DNA of 64,000 nucleotides, taken from Halobacteriovoraceae bacterium (lineage in GTDB: Bacteria > Bdellovibrionota > Bacteriovoracia > Bacteriovoracales > Bacteriovoracaceae). Below are positions 17,048-25,767 of this stretch, one piece after another. The first letter of the stretch is position 1. Each line of letters opens with the position of its first letter. The translations under genes and the position numbers were made by a program. Where the stretch lies: the NCBI GenBank assembly GCA_002712005.1, contig PASP01000005.1, forward strand, positions 44,173 through 108,172, written 5' to 3'. The notes beneath the pieces were generated by a model. That model was not told the origin of the DNA and ran no database searches. It saw nothing but the letters and a program-made list of their open reading frames with translations.

Positions 17048-18985
17048 TTAGTTCAAGGAATAAAACTTAAACTTGAGACAAAATGTTGTATTTGGCTCTT
17101 TTTCTATTATATCAATATCACCGTCATATTTATGTAAGATTTCTTTACATAGGGAGAGACCAAGGCCTGTTCCCTGTGAGAGGTCTTTTGTCGAGAAATA
17201 TGGGGTAAACATTTGTTCACATATTTCATGATCAGGGGTTCTACCAGAGTCTTGAAAGTAGACGTAGACTTCATCTCCTTTCTGCTTGGCCCAAATCTTA
17301 AGCCAGCGATCTTCGTAGGCCCTAAGTTCATAGAGAGTATTGGTAATTAAGTTGATAAAGACTTGAGATATAAGAAGTTCATTTCCACAGACTCGGCCTT
17401 TAAATTCATCTCGATTCCATAGGATCACAATACCTAGATCCGTAAGTTTCTTAGAGGAAAGCTCTAGAGAGTGCGTGATGATATCTTCTAAATTTGCAAA
17501 TTCATTCTTATTAAGTTGGTCCGTATGCCCTAGACGGGAGAGTTGTTTAATATAAGTGGTTAAATTGATCATCTCAAAAACGGTTTCTCTCATATTCTTG
17601 ATAAAAATCGCCATATCCGCATCTTGATCCCAAAACCCCTTTTCCTTGAGTTCATCTTCCATAAGATCGATTGAAGTATTTAAAGTAGAAATAGGTGTAG
17701 AGAACTGGTGGGACAACCCCGCACTCATTCGCCCGATATTGGCCATAATCGCCTGATTGAACATTTTCTTTTCTTTATTTACTTCATTTAATTCAGATCT
17801 TAAGTTTCTCTCTTCCGTCGTATCATAGCGCACGGATACATAACCTATCACCTTTGAATCCGCATCATGAAGAGGAGCTATAAAAGATTGTACCCAATAG
17901 TAATCTCCCGATTTATTACGATTACAAATTTCAGCATTGAAGACTTCTCCCTTTTTTAAAGTCTCCCACATCTCTTGGAAGAATTCTTTATCATGCATTC
18001 CTGAATTGAGAATGCGATGATCTCGCCCCAGTAATTCTTCCGCACTAAAACCTGAGATTTTACAAAAATTCTCATTTACATAAGTGATTTTTCCACTCTT
18101 ATCCGTCATGGAAAGAATGAAGCTCTCATCGATAAATTGCTTATACATCCCACTGTAAAAGAGAGATTCACTCTTATTTTTAAGATAGCGAACATAGAAA
18201 ATAAGGGTGGCCAACGAGATAAGAAAGAAGATCAATAAGCCCCACCAGAATCGTTTACGATAACTTGAAAAATCCAGTTTAAGATAGAATTCCAAAGGTC
18301 TATGGGTTACCTGCATTTCTTTCAAATAATCAGAAACCTTTTCTAATTCAACCTTAGTTAAAAAAGGAGTATCCGAAAAAGGAAAGAGGGCCCCTGGAGA
18401 ATATTCAGGGTGATTACTCTTTAAGAGAATATCAATATTATTAAAATCCTTTAAAAAGCGTTTAAAATAATTATCTGAAATATTTAAAAAGAAGAGTCTA
18501 TTGAGTTGGTCATATCTTCTCCCTATTCTTAAGGTTAAATTACCTTCTTCAGCTTTTCCCTTTTCAAAATTATAATCTAAGGAAGACACATAGATTTCCT
18601 TCTTCGATTGAAGAATATCTTGAATATAGTAGCGATCCTTCTTATTTTGTAAGAGCTCTTGATCAACGACGATTTGCTTCTTACTTAGGTAATTATTAAT
18701 TCTAATCAACTCTTGTCCTTCTAGGTCAAGGACTCGCACTTGAGAGTATTGAGGATTGTAAAATGAAAATCGCTTTAAGCGCTCAGTGTTAAAATTCTCA
18801 GGTCTTACGATGAGAACATCGTTAATTGCATCAGAGAGTAAGAAAGATAAGGAACTTGAGAAAGAACGCTCAAAGAGAGCAAGGCGATCTTGCGCATCCT
18901 GAAGAACATTTTGGGCATAGAATAAGAATAGACTACTATAACCAATTATAATGAGAGAAGAAATCAGCTTAAATTTAAATATCAT
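17048..18985 (-). CDS. Membrane sensor histidine kinase with one PAS domain
   Basis: This 645-residue kinase has membrane segments at about residues 7-25 and 246-265, which enclose a periplasmic sensing region of about 220 residues. A PAS/PAC domain lies at about 280-395. The H-box is His426 in GLSHQFSTPISTLN, and the ATPase has Asn545/Asn549 and a G2 loop GTGLGLSL near 606. There is no receiver of its own. The PAS domain closely resembles the first PAS of the kinase at 4289-7405 (shared GRDHRI/GKDHKI, NSGMHDKEF/YFGYHDKEF, ICNRNKSGDYYWV/VCNLNKNGGVYWV), suggesting duplication. It is cotranscribed with the REC-kinase that follows it. Confidence 0.9.
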   Translation of the reverse strand: MIFKFKLISSLIIIGYSSLFLFYAQNVLQDAQDRLALFERSFSSSLSFLLSDAINDVLIVRPENFNTERLKRFSFYNPQYSQVRVLDLEGQELIRINNYLSKKQIVVDQELLQNKKDRYYIQDILQSKKEIYVSSLDYNFEKGKAEEGNLTLRIGRRYDQLNRLFFLNISDNYFKRFLKDFNNIDILLKSNHPEYSPGALFPFSDTPFLTKVELEKVSDYLKEMQVTHRPLEFYLKLDFSSYRKRFWWGLLIFFLISLATLIFYVRYLKNKSESLFYSGMYKQFIDESFILSMTDKSGKITYVNENFCKISGFSAEELLGRDHRILNSGMHDKEFFQEMWETLKKGEVFNAEICNRNKSGDYYWVQSFIAPLHDADSKVIGYVSVRYDTTEERNLRSELNEVNKEKKMFNQAIMANIGRMSAGLSHQFSTPISTLNTSIDLMEDELKEKGFWDQDADMAIFIKNMRETVFEMINLTTYIKQLSRLGHTDQLNKNEFANLEDIITHSLELSSKKLTDLGIVILWNRDEFKGRVCGNELLISQVFINLITNTLYELRAYEDRWLKIWAKQKGDEVYVYFQDSGRTPDHEICEQMFTPYFSTKDLSQGTGLGLSLCKEILHKYDGDIDIIEKEPNTTFCLKFKFYSLN

Positions 18986-19098
18986 AGGCCCTAAACACTT
19001 AATTTTAGTGAAATTATCTAGAGCCTATGAGAATAAGTCAAAGCCTATCTTATGTAAATTTTATTTATGTCAAAAAAGTCACTGCGCACATGATCACT

Positions 19099-20559
19099 CT
19101 AGGCCGTAACTTGCGCTCCCTCTCTTTTATTCACCATGAAAAGAGCGATAAGCGTAAAGGCCAAAGAGGCCAAAATAGAATAGCTTGAGCTCACCGCTGG
19201 ATTGAGAAAGCCCAATCCTAAATTTAAGATTAAATGGCCAAAAAGACCAATCATAGAGGCCGTCGTCACCACCCATAGAGGAAGGGTTTTCTTATAGAGA
19301 ACACCAAAGAGAATGGGAACAAGAGATGCAGCAGCTAATCCATAGACTCCCTTTTGAGCAAAGAGACCTACTAATTGAGGAGGATTATACGCCAGAGCAT
19401 AAGAGAAAAGCCCTACTCCAATTAATACATAACGAGAGAGTTTTAACGCTTTCTTTGAATCCATTTCAGCGCCTTTTCTCGTCGCCATGGGTTTATAAAT
19501 ATCATTGACCACCATCGCAGATAGAGAAACTAAGATTCCATCTAAAGTACTCATCCCTGCGGCCAATAAACTAATAGAAATAAAGGTAAGAAAATAAATA
19601 CCTAAAGTCGAAGTTCCAAACTCACTTCCAATATAAGTGGCCACCACCATATCTTGACGAGGAATCTCAAGACCTTTGATACGGGCATAGAATCCAACAA
19701 AGAGCATAAGGGCATAACAAGTCCCGACAATAACTGTAGTCCAAATAAATTTAGAAACTTCACTCTCCTTACGAATATAAAGAACCTTCGTGAGAATGTG
19801 AGGCTGAAGCATGAGAGCAAAAGTAATAAAGAAGCCAGAGATGAAAACACTAAAGAAATTGTAATAGAGATTTGACTCGGGGTTAAAGACCTTTGCATAG
19901 TTATCACTCACTCCCTGAAGGGCCGTAAAGAAACCACCGTCAAAGTAATGAATTCCTGAAATGAAAATCGCCAGAGCAATAAAGAGCATCATGATGCCCT
20001 GAAAAGTATTGGTATAAGCATGAGCATAAGTTCCCCCCATAAGAACATAGGAGAAGACAAAGAGAAGAGTGATTGTGAGAGCAACTTTTTGGTCGAGTCC
20101 AAAGAGAGTACTCATAAGAATGGAACAACCTACAAGAATCAAAACTACAAAAGTGATGGAAAGAAGGTTGATGACAGCAAAGAATAGACTTAGGCCACGG
20201 TTTCCATAGCGATGAAAGATCCAATCGGGAATGGTTAAAGCCCCTGCCGTTTCCCCAAGGTTACGAAAGCCTTTTGTCAGGAGAATGAAAGCGGCCAAAA
20301 TACCAGCAGATGCTGCAATTCCATAGTGAACATAGGCACTTAAACCATGAACGTAGACGAAACCAGGATTGATAACAAAGGTAGCAGTCGAACTAATCGA
20401 AGCGGCCATGGTGATCCCGATAAGATAAGGATTCATATCCTTATTTCCAATGGCATAACCTTTCATATCTTTGGTCTTCTTCATTCCAATCCATGAGAGA
20501 TAGAAAGTAAGAAAGACAAAGAGTCCCGTAACTAAATACTTAAAAATTTCTGGTGTCAT
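19099..20559 (-). CDS. Sodium:solute symporter (SSS family)
   Basis: This 486-residue protein has about 13 hydrophobic segments. The SSS hallmark AAGMSTLDGILVSLSAMVVND lies at about residues 330-350, and MAASISSTATFVINPGF in the second segment resembles the sodium site. The family moves sugars, amino acids, acetate or other carboxylates with Na+. An AAGGAG ribosome-binding site precedes the ATG, and the gap to the upstream ligase gene is 30 bases, so it is the last gene of the 25614-19099 operon. The neighbours suggest a carboxylic-acid substrate; that is inference. Confidence 0.87.
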   Translation of the reverse strand: MTPEIFKYLVTGLFVFLTFYLSWIGMKKTKDMKGYAIGNKDMNPYLIGITMAASISSTATFVINPGFVYVHGLSAYVHYGIAASAGILAAFILLTKGFRNLGETAGALTIPDWIFHRYGNRGLSLFFAVINLLSITFVVLILVGCSILMSTLFGLDQKVALTITLLFVFSYVLMGGTYAHAYTNTFQGIMMLFIALAIFISGIHYFDGGFFTALQGVSDNYAKVFNPESNLYYNFFSVFISGFFITFALMLQPHILTKVLYIRKESEVSKFIWTTVIVGTCYALMLFVGFYARIKGLEIPRQDMVVATYIGSEFGTSTLGIYFLTFISISLLAAGMSTLDGILVSLSAMVVNDIYKPMATRKGAEMDSKKALKLSRYVLIGVGLFSYALAYNPPQLVGLFAQKGVYGLAAASLVPILFGVLYKKTLPLWVVTTASMIGLFGHLILNLGLGFLNPAVSSSYSILASLAFTLIALFMVNKREGAQVTA

Positions 20560-20589
20560 AACACTCTCCTTAATTTTGTCCCAACTCTC

Positions 20590-22077
20590 TTATCTTGATG
20601 TTGATGGAGTAGAAACAGATGCCGCTGCCTTTGCCTGCAGTGCTTTTCTGTCAATTTTCCCACTCGATAACAGAGGAAATTCTTTTATATTTTCAATATA
20701 GTGAGGATGTTTGTAGCGAGAGAGCTGATCGTTGAGAAGCTCTTTTAATTGGATGACATCGAATTCCCTATCCGCTCTTAGAAAAGCAAATCCAACTTCC
20801 CCCCATTTTTCATCCTCTACGGCAACAACAGCAACTTCATGAACTGTATCAAGGGCCCTTATCTTCTTTTCGACCTCGGCCGGATAAACATTCTCTCCGC
20901 CACTGATATACATATCTTTCTTGCGGCCGACGATGAAATAAAAGCCATCCTCATCTTTCTTGGCAAGATCACCCGTTTTGAATAGGCCATCTTCCGTGGC
21001 CTCTTCAAAGCGTTTTTTTTCATTAAAGTATCCAGCACATACATGGTCTCCCCCTATAAGAAGTTCCCCCACTTCTCCAGGTGCTACATCCCCCCCATGA
21101 TCATCAATTAATCGAACTTTACTATGAGGCATAGGTTTACCAATTGAACCTAGCTTGCGAATAGCATCAGATTCATCGAGTAAAAAGCAATTAGGTCCAA
21201 CTTCTGTCAGTCCAAATCCTTGTTTGAACATTAAATTCTTCTCTTGATAGGTGCTGATTAACTCCTTAGGACAGTGAGCTCCCCCAGAGATAAAAAAGCG
21301 TAGAGAAGAGAAACTCGTATCTTTAAAACGAGAATCTTCAGAGATCATTTGAAACATGGTAGGCACAGCAAAGTAGACGGTAAGCTTTTCCTTTTCAATG
21401 GTTTCATAAACATTATCGAGATTAAATTTTTCGGCGATAACCGATGTTCCCCCAATAGACATTAACGGCAAGCATAGAACATTATATCCCCCCGTATGAA
21501 AGAAAGGGGTTTCCACTAATGTCTTATCCTCTGAAACAAGACCCCAGTTCTCACAGGTAGCCTGTTGATTTGTTCTAAGCATTTTTCCTGAAAAGAGTAC
21601 ACCTTTTGGTGTTCCCGTCGTTCCGCTTGTAAAGAGCATAAGGAGCGGGTCTTCTTCTGAAGTTTCCACCGTCACAAAAGGCTGCTCGTAATCATTTAAA
21701 TTAATTTCGGAAAGATTACAATACGGATAGTCTTCTGTTTTTAATTCATCCTGACCCATCCCTACTCTTAACTTAGGCGTCACACGATGAGTGATTTCAC
21801 TCAATTCACCACAGGAAAGGCGAAAATTTAAGGGAATAAAGATAGCCCCTATTTTTGCACAGGCCAGAAATAGAGTGATGTGTTCTAGAGAATTCGTTCT
21901 TAAATAAGTAACACGATCCCCTTGTTCGACATTATGTTCCTTTAAGAACCAGGCCAGACGATCAACTTCTTCAACAAGCTGTTGATAAGTGAGATTCCTA
22001 TTCTTTTCTTGATCTACTAAAGCCGTTTTCTCTGAAAACTGATCTTTAATATCTTTAAGAAAATCAATCCATGCCAT
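20590..22077 (-). CDS. AMP-dependent acyl-CoA/acid ligase
   Basis: This ANL-family enzyme of about 495 residues has the ATP loop FTSGTTGTPKG near residue 165, GLTEVGPN near 290, the hinge KTGDLAKKDEDGFYFIVGRKKD, and SSGKIDRKALQ with the catalytic Lys near the end. It activates a carboxylic acid to an acyl-adenylate and probably to a CoA thioester. There are two in-frame ATGs. The second (22077) is chosen because the AGGAG ribosome-binding site is 7 bases from it and only 1 from the first. It is the fifth gene of an operon that also has a hydrolase, SDR and KAS III-like gene. Confidence 0.88.
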   Translation of the reverse strand: MAWIDFLKDIKDQFSEKTALVDQEKNRNLTYQQLVEEVDRLAWFLKEHNVEQGDRVTYLRTNSLEHITLFLACAKIGAIFIPLNFRLSCGELSEITHRVTPKLRVGMGQDELKTEDYPYCNLSEINLNDYEQPFVTVETSEEDPLLMLFTSGTTGTPKGVLFSGKMLRTNQQATCENWGLVSEDKTLVETPFFHTGGYNVLCLPLMSIGGTSVIAEKFNLDNVYETIEKEKLTVYFAVPTMFQMISEDSRFKDTSFSSLRFFISGGAHCPKELISTYQEKNLMFKQGFGLTEVGPNCFLLDESDAIRKLGSIGKPMPHSKVRLIDDHGGDVAPGEVGELLIGGDHVCAGYFNEKKRFEEATEDGLFKTGDLAKKDEDGFYFIVGRKKDMYISGGENVYPAEVEKKIRALDTVHEVAVVAVEDEKWGEVGFAFLRADREFDVIQLKELLNDQLSRYKHPHYIENIKEFPLLSSGKIDRKALQAKAAASVSTPSTSR

Positions 22078-22093
22078 GCCCATTCTCCTTAGA

Positions 22094-22906
22094 TTAAATT
22101 TCGTTGTGAACCTGAGTGTGATTTTGTTTTTTCAAATTCTGAAGCCAAGGTAAAATGACTTTCTCCATTGTTTCAGGATACTCAAGTAAACTTGCATGCC
22201 CGCCAGGAACTTCGTAAAAAAGAGACCCTTTCAATTGCTCCTGCATTTTCTTGTGGAGTAAAGAAGGAGTAAGTAAATCCTCTTTCCCACAAATAAATAG
22301 AGAGGGACATTTGATTTTTCCGAGATCTATACTCTGATTCTCCATAGCCCCTATAATAAGCCCCTCGACAACTCTATTTTCAAGACTTCCCGCTCTTTCT
22401 CGATAGAAGTCCAGAAGTTCTTCTTTTTCTTCTAATAGGCTTTCTCCCCATATCCATGGAGTGGCGACATCAAAGCGATGAGTGGGACCACCCACTCGAT
22501 TGGCCTCTAGCCAACTTGCAAGCTTCCTTTTGAGAAGATTGGATACACTGGCATAGGTATCAGCAGCAACAAGGCCTAAAACCTTACGGGGAGATTTCTC
22601 CGCCAATCGCAAAGAAATTCTTCCGCCATTGGAAAGACCTATGAAGTAGGCCTTCTCAATATTTAATTCCTCTAAGAGTTCTTCAAGATAGAGAGTTAGG
22701 GTTTCAAGACTAAAGTCTCCCGGCCAATGGGGAGCACTCCCCTGCCCTGGACCATCATAACGAAGCACTCTAAAATCTTTTACTAAAGATTCTACTTGAG
22801 CATCCCATGATTCCAATGGAGCAAAGAGGCCATTGACCAACACAAGCCAAGGTTTGTGCTGGTCATTCTTATTTTCTACAATATAGTGAAAATGACTTTG
22901 ATTCAT
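22094..22906 (-). CDS. Alpha/beta hydrolase (first of two in the operon)
   Basis: This 270-residue alpha/beta hydrolase has the nucleophile elbow GLSNGG (Ser near residue 97), an oxyanion region LVNGLFAP and the late His in PGGHASLLEYP. The Ser nucleophile suggests esterase, thioesterase or C-C hydrolase chemistry, whereas OleB uses Asp. Its start overlaps the stop of the SDR gene by one base (TAATG), and the ligase follows within about 16 bases. The substrate is unknown. Confidence 0.82.
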   Translation of the reverse strand: MNQSHFHYIVENKNDQHKPWLVLVNGLFAPLESWDAQVESLVKDFRVLRYDGPGQGSAPHWPGDFSLETLTLYLEELLEELNIEKAYFIGLSNGGRISLRLAEKSPRKVLGLVAADTYASVSNLLKRKLASWLEANRVGGPTHRFDVATPWIWGESLLEEKEELLDFYRERAGSLENRVVEGLIIGAMENQSIDLGKIKCPSLFICGKEDLLTPSLLHKKMQEQLKGSLFYEVPGGHASLLEYPETMEKVILPWLQNLKKQNHTQVHNEI

Positions 22907-23637
22907 TAACCGATAACCAAAGCACCATCAACATTGAGACAAGTACCTGAGATAAATTTCGCATCATCTGATGCCAAGAAAGCATAAGCTGCAGCAATTT
23001 CTTCTGGCTCACCCATTCTCTTTAGAGGAGATTTCTCTTCCATCATCGTAATTACTTTTTCAGGCATCTTACGAACCATAGGAGTACCTATGAAACCTGG
23101 AGCAATAGCATTAACACGAATACCTGTCTTTCCAAGTTCTTTAGCAAGAGTCTTTGTCATGCCAATAACTCCAGCTTTAGTAGCTACATAGTTAGATTGA
23201 CCAAAGTTTCCATAGTGAGCAACAACGGAAGCGGCATTTAAAATGGCTCCTCCTCTTCCTTGCTCTTTAAGAACAACGGCTGCCATTTGAGAAAGTTTCC
23301 ATACCGCAGTCAGATTCACAGCAATAACTTGATCCCACATATCATCAGTCATTTTTGCGATAGTGGCATCACGAGTGATACCAGCATTATTAATAAGAAT
23401 ATCAAATCCCTTCTTCATTTCTGTGTCGATTTTAGCAAGGTCATCTTTATTCGTTACATTGGCCTGAATATAAGTCATACGCTCCGGAAATAAAGAAGCC
23501 AGTTCACTCTCTTCAAGAGTAGGCATATCGATAAGAACGAGTTCACTTCCTTCTGCGTAAAAACGTTCTGCTGTCGCTCTCCCAATTCCAGAGGCAGCAC
23601 CTGTAATAATCACTTTTTTTGAATCTAAACCTTTCAT
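22906..23637 (-). CDS. FabG/PhaB-like short-chain dehydrogenase
   Basis: This 243-residue classical SDR has TGAASGIGR at residues 12-20, NNAG at 83-86, Ser137, and Tyr150-x3-Lys154 (YVATK). It resembles 3-oxoacyl-ACP and acetoacetyl-CoA reductases. A GGAG ribosome-binding site lies about 7 bases before the ATG. It follows the KAS III-like gene by 34 bases, so it would reduce the beta-keto product of that enzyme, which is an inference from order. It is translationally coupled to the next hydrolase gene. Confidence 0.85.
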   Translation of the reverse strand: MKGLDSKKVIITGAASGIGRATAERFYAEGSELVLIDMPTLEESELASLFPERMTYIQANVTNKDDLAKIDTEMKKGFDILINNAGITRDATIAKMTDDMWDQVIAVNLTAVWKLSQMAAVVLKEQGRGGAILNAASVVAHYGNFGQSNYVATKAGVIGMTKTLAKELGKTGIRVNAIAPGFIGTPMVRKMPEKVITMMEEKSPLKRMGEPEEIAAAYAFLASDDAKFISGTCLNVDGALVIG

Positions 23638-23671
23638 TTTATTCTCCTTAATTTATCTATTTTTTTTAAAT

Positions 23672-24730
23672 TTAAGCTTCGTAGGGATCCAGTCCCTTTT
23701 GGTTATAACAATCTCCATCCCAACGTAGACTCAACGCCGACCATGTGTAGCCAATTCCAGCGGAAGCTAAATTCACATGATCTCCTTTTTTAAGTAAGCC
23801 TCTTCTTTCAGCAAGACCAAGAGAGAGCACCTGATCAGGAGCTCCGAAGTGGCCGTAATGATCAAGGTAAATACTTTGCTCGGCTTTCAGTTCAAGTCCA
23901 TCAACGATGGCATCATGGGCTGATTTTTTCATATGTAGAAGGGCCAAATAATCAATGGGCTTATCCATAGACTCTGTCGCTGACTCTTTAATCACGTGAA
24001 GAAAATTCTCAATCGAGCGATCCGCAAGACGCTCTCTCATGCCTTGGATATCAGGACAGGTAAGATAGGTATCAAACTCCTCTAAACCATCACGACTTCT
24101 CTTTTTAGTTCCTCCCCCAGGGATAATCACATCGAGAGAGAAGTCACCATCAGTTAGAATAGAAGCTTCTAAAATAGGATTAAACTCTTCTTTATCAGAG
24201 CGCTCAACCACCATGGCAGCTCCCCCATCAGAGAGATTATAGAGAAATCGAGATGTAGGATCTTTATAATTAACGAGATCTCCCGTACGGTGACCACCAC
24301 AAAGAAGAACTCTCTTTATTTTTCTATCGGCCATCATCATATTTTTAGCAATTTTTAGACCAACAACATTGGAAGAACAACGAGCTGCCATATCAAAGGC
24401 CCAAGCCTTTCTTAATCCCAGCTCTCTTTGAACAAAGATACCTGCAGACCATACGTGGTAGTCTTTATATTCCGAGCCCGTCCAAATCACTAAATCAATA
24501 CTATCGGGATCTATTCCCTCCAACGCCATTTTTGCAGCATTAATGGCCATCTGCGAAGGATGACAATCAAGGGGAGCACGACACTTTTTAATGATCCCCA
24601 TTTTCTTTTCAATGACATCTTGAGGAATTCCTGATTGCTCACTAATAAATTTTGAATCTTCAAACTCACCTGGAAACCAGTTAGCAGATCTTATTAAATT
24701 AAAACTTTCCGAACTTGATACAGCATTCAT
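23672..24730 (-). CDS. KAS III-like condensing enzyme with an altered active site
   Basis: This 352-residue FabH/thiolase-fold protein has Cys118 in MAARCSSNVVG as the expected nucleophile and His266 in LALLHMKKSAH as the expected catalytic His. Where FabH has Asn in the GNTS motif, this protein has His294 in YGHFGAPD, and the HQAN Asn is a Lys. The C-terminal GIGYTWSALSLRW matches the family end. Such changes occur in KAS III relatives that transfer acyl groups or condense unusual partners. It is the second gene of the TetR-facing operon, after a hydrolase and before an SDR. The reaction is unknown; beta-keto product formation or ester formation are both possible. Confidence 0.82.
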   Translation of the reverse strand: MNAVSSSESFNLIRSANWFPGEFEDSKFISEQSGIPQDVIEKKMGIIKKCRAPLDCHPSQMAINAAKMALEGIDPDSIDLVIWTGSEYKDYHVWSAGIFVQRELGLRKAWAFDMAARCSSNVVGLKIAKNMMMADRKIKRVLLCGGHRTGDLVNYKDPTSRFLYNLSDGGAAMVVERSDKEEFNPILEASILTDGDFSLDVIIPGGGTKKRSRDGLEEFDTYLTCPDIQGMRERLADRSIENFLHVIKESATESMDKPIDYLALLHMKKSAHDAIVDGLELKAEQSIYLDHYGHFGAPDQVLSLGLAERRGLLKKGDHVNLASAGIGYTWSALSLRWDGDCYNQKGLDPYEA

Positions 24731-24756
24731 TTTTACGGCTCCAATCCTAGCAATTT

Positions 24757-25614
24757 CTATACTTCACTCCAAAACTTACCTAACTCTAAGGTCACCTCTT
24801 CAGACTTTTCCAAGAAAAAGAGATGATCACCCTTAGGGATCGAGATAAGTTTAGAATTTTTAATTTTTTGATTTAAAATTTTTGAATTCTCAGGGTTAAC
24901 ATAACGATCATCCGCACCCGTCATAATTAGAGTGGGCACTTGTATTTCAGATAAAGGAAAAGATTGGGCTAAGAATCTATCCACCGCACGTTTTTGCTTG
25001 ATCGCCTGCTCCCCATCAACGGGATGATCACGCCTGAGTTGTACAATATCATTAAAAAGTTCACGATTTTCCTGTTCTAAACTTTCGTGAACAGTGGCCT
25101 TAACAGCAGATGTACTTTTTAGAGGCTCTTCTAAAGCATAGAAAGCGCGAAGTCCTTCTTCTGTTGTTAGGGGAAGGTCAATAAACTCAGATCCACCAGA
25201 ACTCGTGCATAGAAGGCAGAGTGACTTTATTTTATCTTGGGCCAACAAAGTCAGCTCTTGAGCGATAAATCCCCCCATGGAGATTCCTGCGACATGAAAC
25301 TCTTCAAGCTCAAGTTGCTCAGCACACTCAAGGGCATCAAGGGCCAAATCTTTGATCTCATAATCTTCCGTTGCTTGAGAGCTCTCTCCCATTCCACGAT
25401 TATCAATCATCACGAGAGGAAATTGATTTCCATAGGCATCAGACTGACTGAGCTCACGCTCAATCCAAGAAAAGTTATAGTGATCACAACCAAAGCCACT
25501 GAGGCAAATCACCGCGCCCTGAGATGTCTCTTTCTTTTGAAAAGCTGAACTTAAAATGACATTAAGTTTTCGCCCACTCTTAAGAGTAAGTAATTTTGTT
25601 GTATTCTGACCCAT
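24757..25614 (-). CDS. Alpha/beta hydrolase (second of two; first gene of operon)
   Basis: This alpha/beta hydrolase of about 285 residues has the elbow GISMGG (Ser near residue 113), LSGFGCDHYNFSW as the oxyanion region, and the late His in PKGDHLFFLEKS. ATG 25614 is chosen over an adjacent TTG; an AGGGAC ribosome-binding site precedes it. It is the first gene of a six-gene operon and faces the TetR gene across 153 bases that hold an inverted repeat. It could be a thioesterase or lactone/ester hydrolase acting on a product of the neighbouring condensing enzyme. Confidence 0.82.
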   Translation of the reverse strand: MGQNTTKLLTLKSGRKLNVILSSAFQKKETSQGAVICLSGFGCDHYNFSWIERELSQSDAYGNQFPLVMIDNRGMGESSQATEDYEIKDLALDALECAEQLELEEFHVAGISMGGFIAQELTLLAQDKIKSLCLLCTSSGGSEFIDLPLTTEEGLRAFYALEEPLKSTSAVKATVHESLEQENRELFNDIVQLRRDHPVDGEQAIKQKRAVDRFLAQSFPLSEIQVPTLIMTGADDRYVNPENSKILNQKIKNSKLISIPKGDHLFFLEKSEEVTLELGKFWSEV

Positions 25615-25699
25615 CAACTGTCCCTCGTGTTAGAGTCCCATAATTTATTTATTAGATTTCATTCAGGAGACTAGATTTGTCAAATTTTTTTATACGAAC

Positions 25700-25725
25700 G
25701 TACTAAAAACACGCTGCATTAGTAC
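25700..25725. promoter_or_regulatory. Inverted repeat, probable TetR operator
   Basis: Perfect 7-base arms GTACTAA (25700-25706) and TTAGTAC (25719-25725) are separated by 12 bases. The repeat lies between the diverging TetR gene and the hydrolase operon. It is just upstream of the TetR promoter, and it would cover the -35 region of a minus-strand promoter if TATAAA at 25694-25689 is its -10 box. This placement suits control of the operon by the TetR protein. The binding is inferred. Confidence 0.5.
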
Positions 25726-25732
25726 AAATTTC

Positions 25733-25761
25733 TTCACACTCTCTGTCATCACCTTTATATT
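25733..25761 (+). promoter_or_regulatory. Promoter of the TetR gene, predicting a leaderless mRNA
   Basis: TTCACA (25733-25738) and TATATT (25756-25761) are 17 bases apart; each matches the sigma-70 consensus in five of six positions. The expected start of transcription is at about 25768, which is the A of the TetR ATG. There is also no ribosome-binding site before that ATG, so the message may be leaderless. Confidence 0.5.
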
Positions 25762-25767
25762 GCCTAT

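Noticed and set aside
23672..24730. Plain housekeeping FabH
   Set aside because: The Asn of the FabH triad is missing and the neighbours are not fatty acid synthesis genes.
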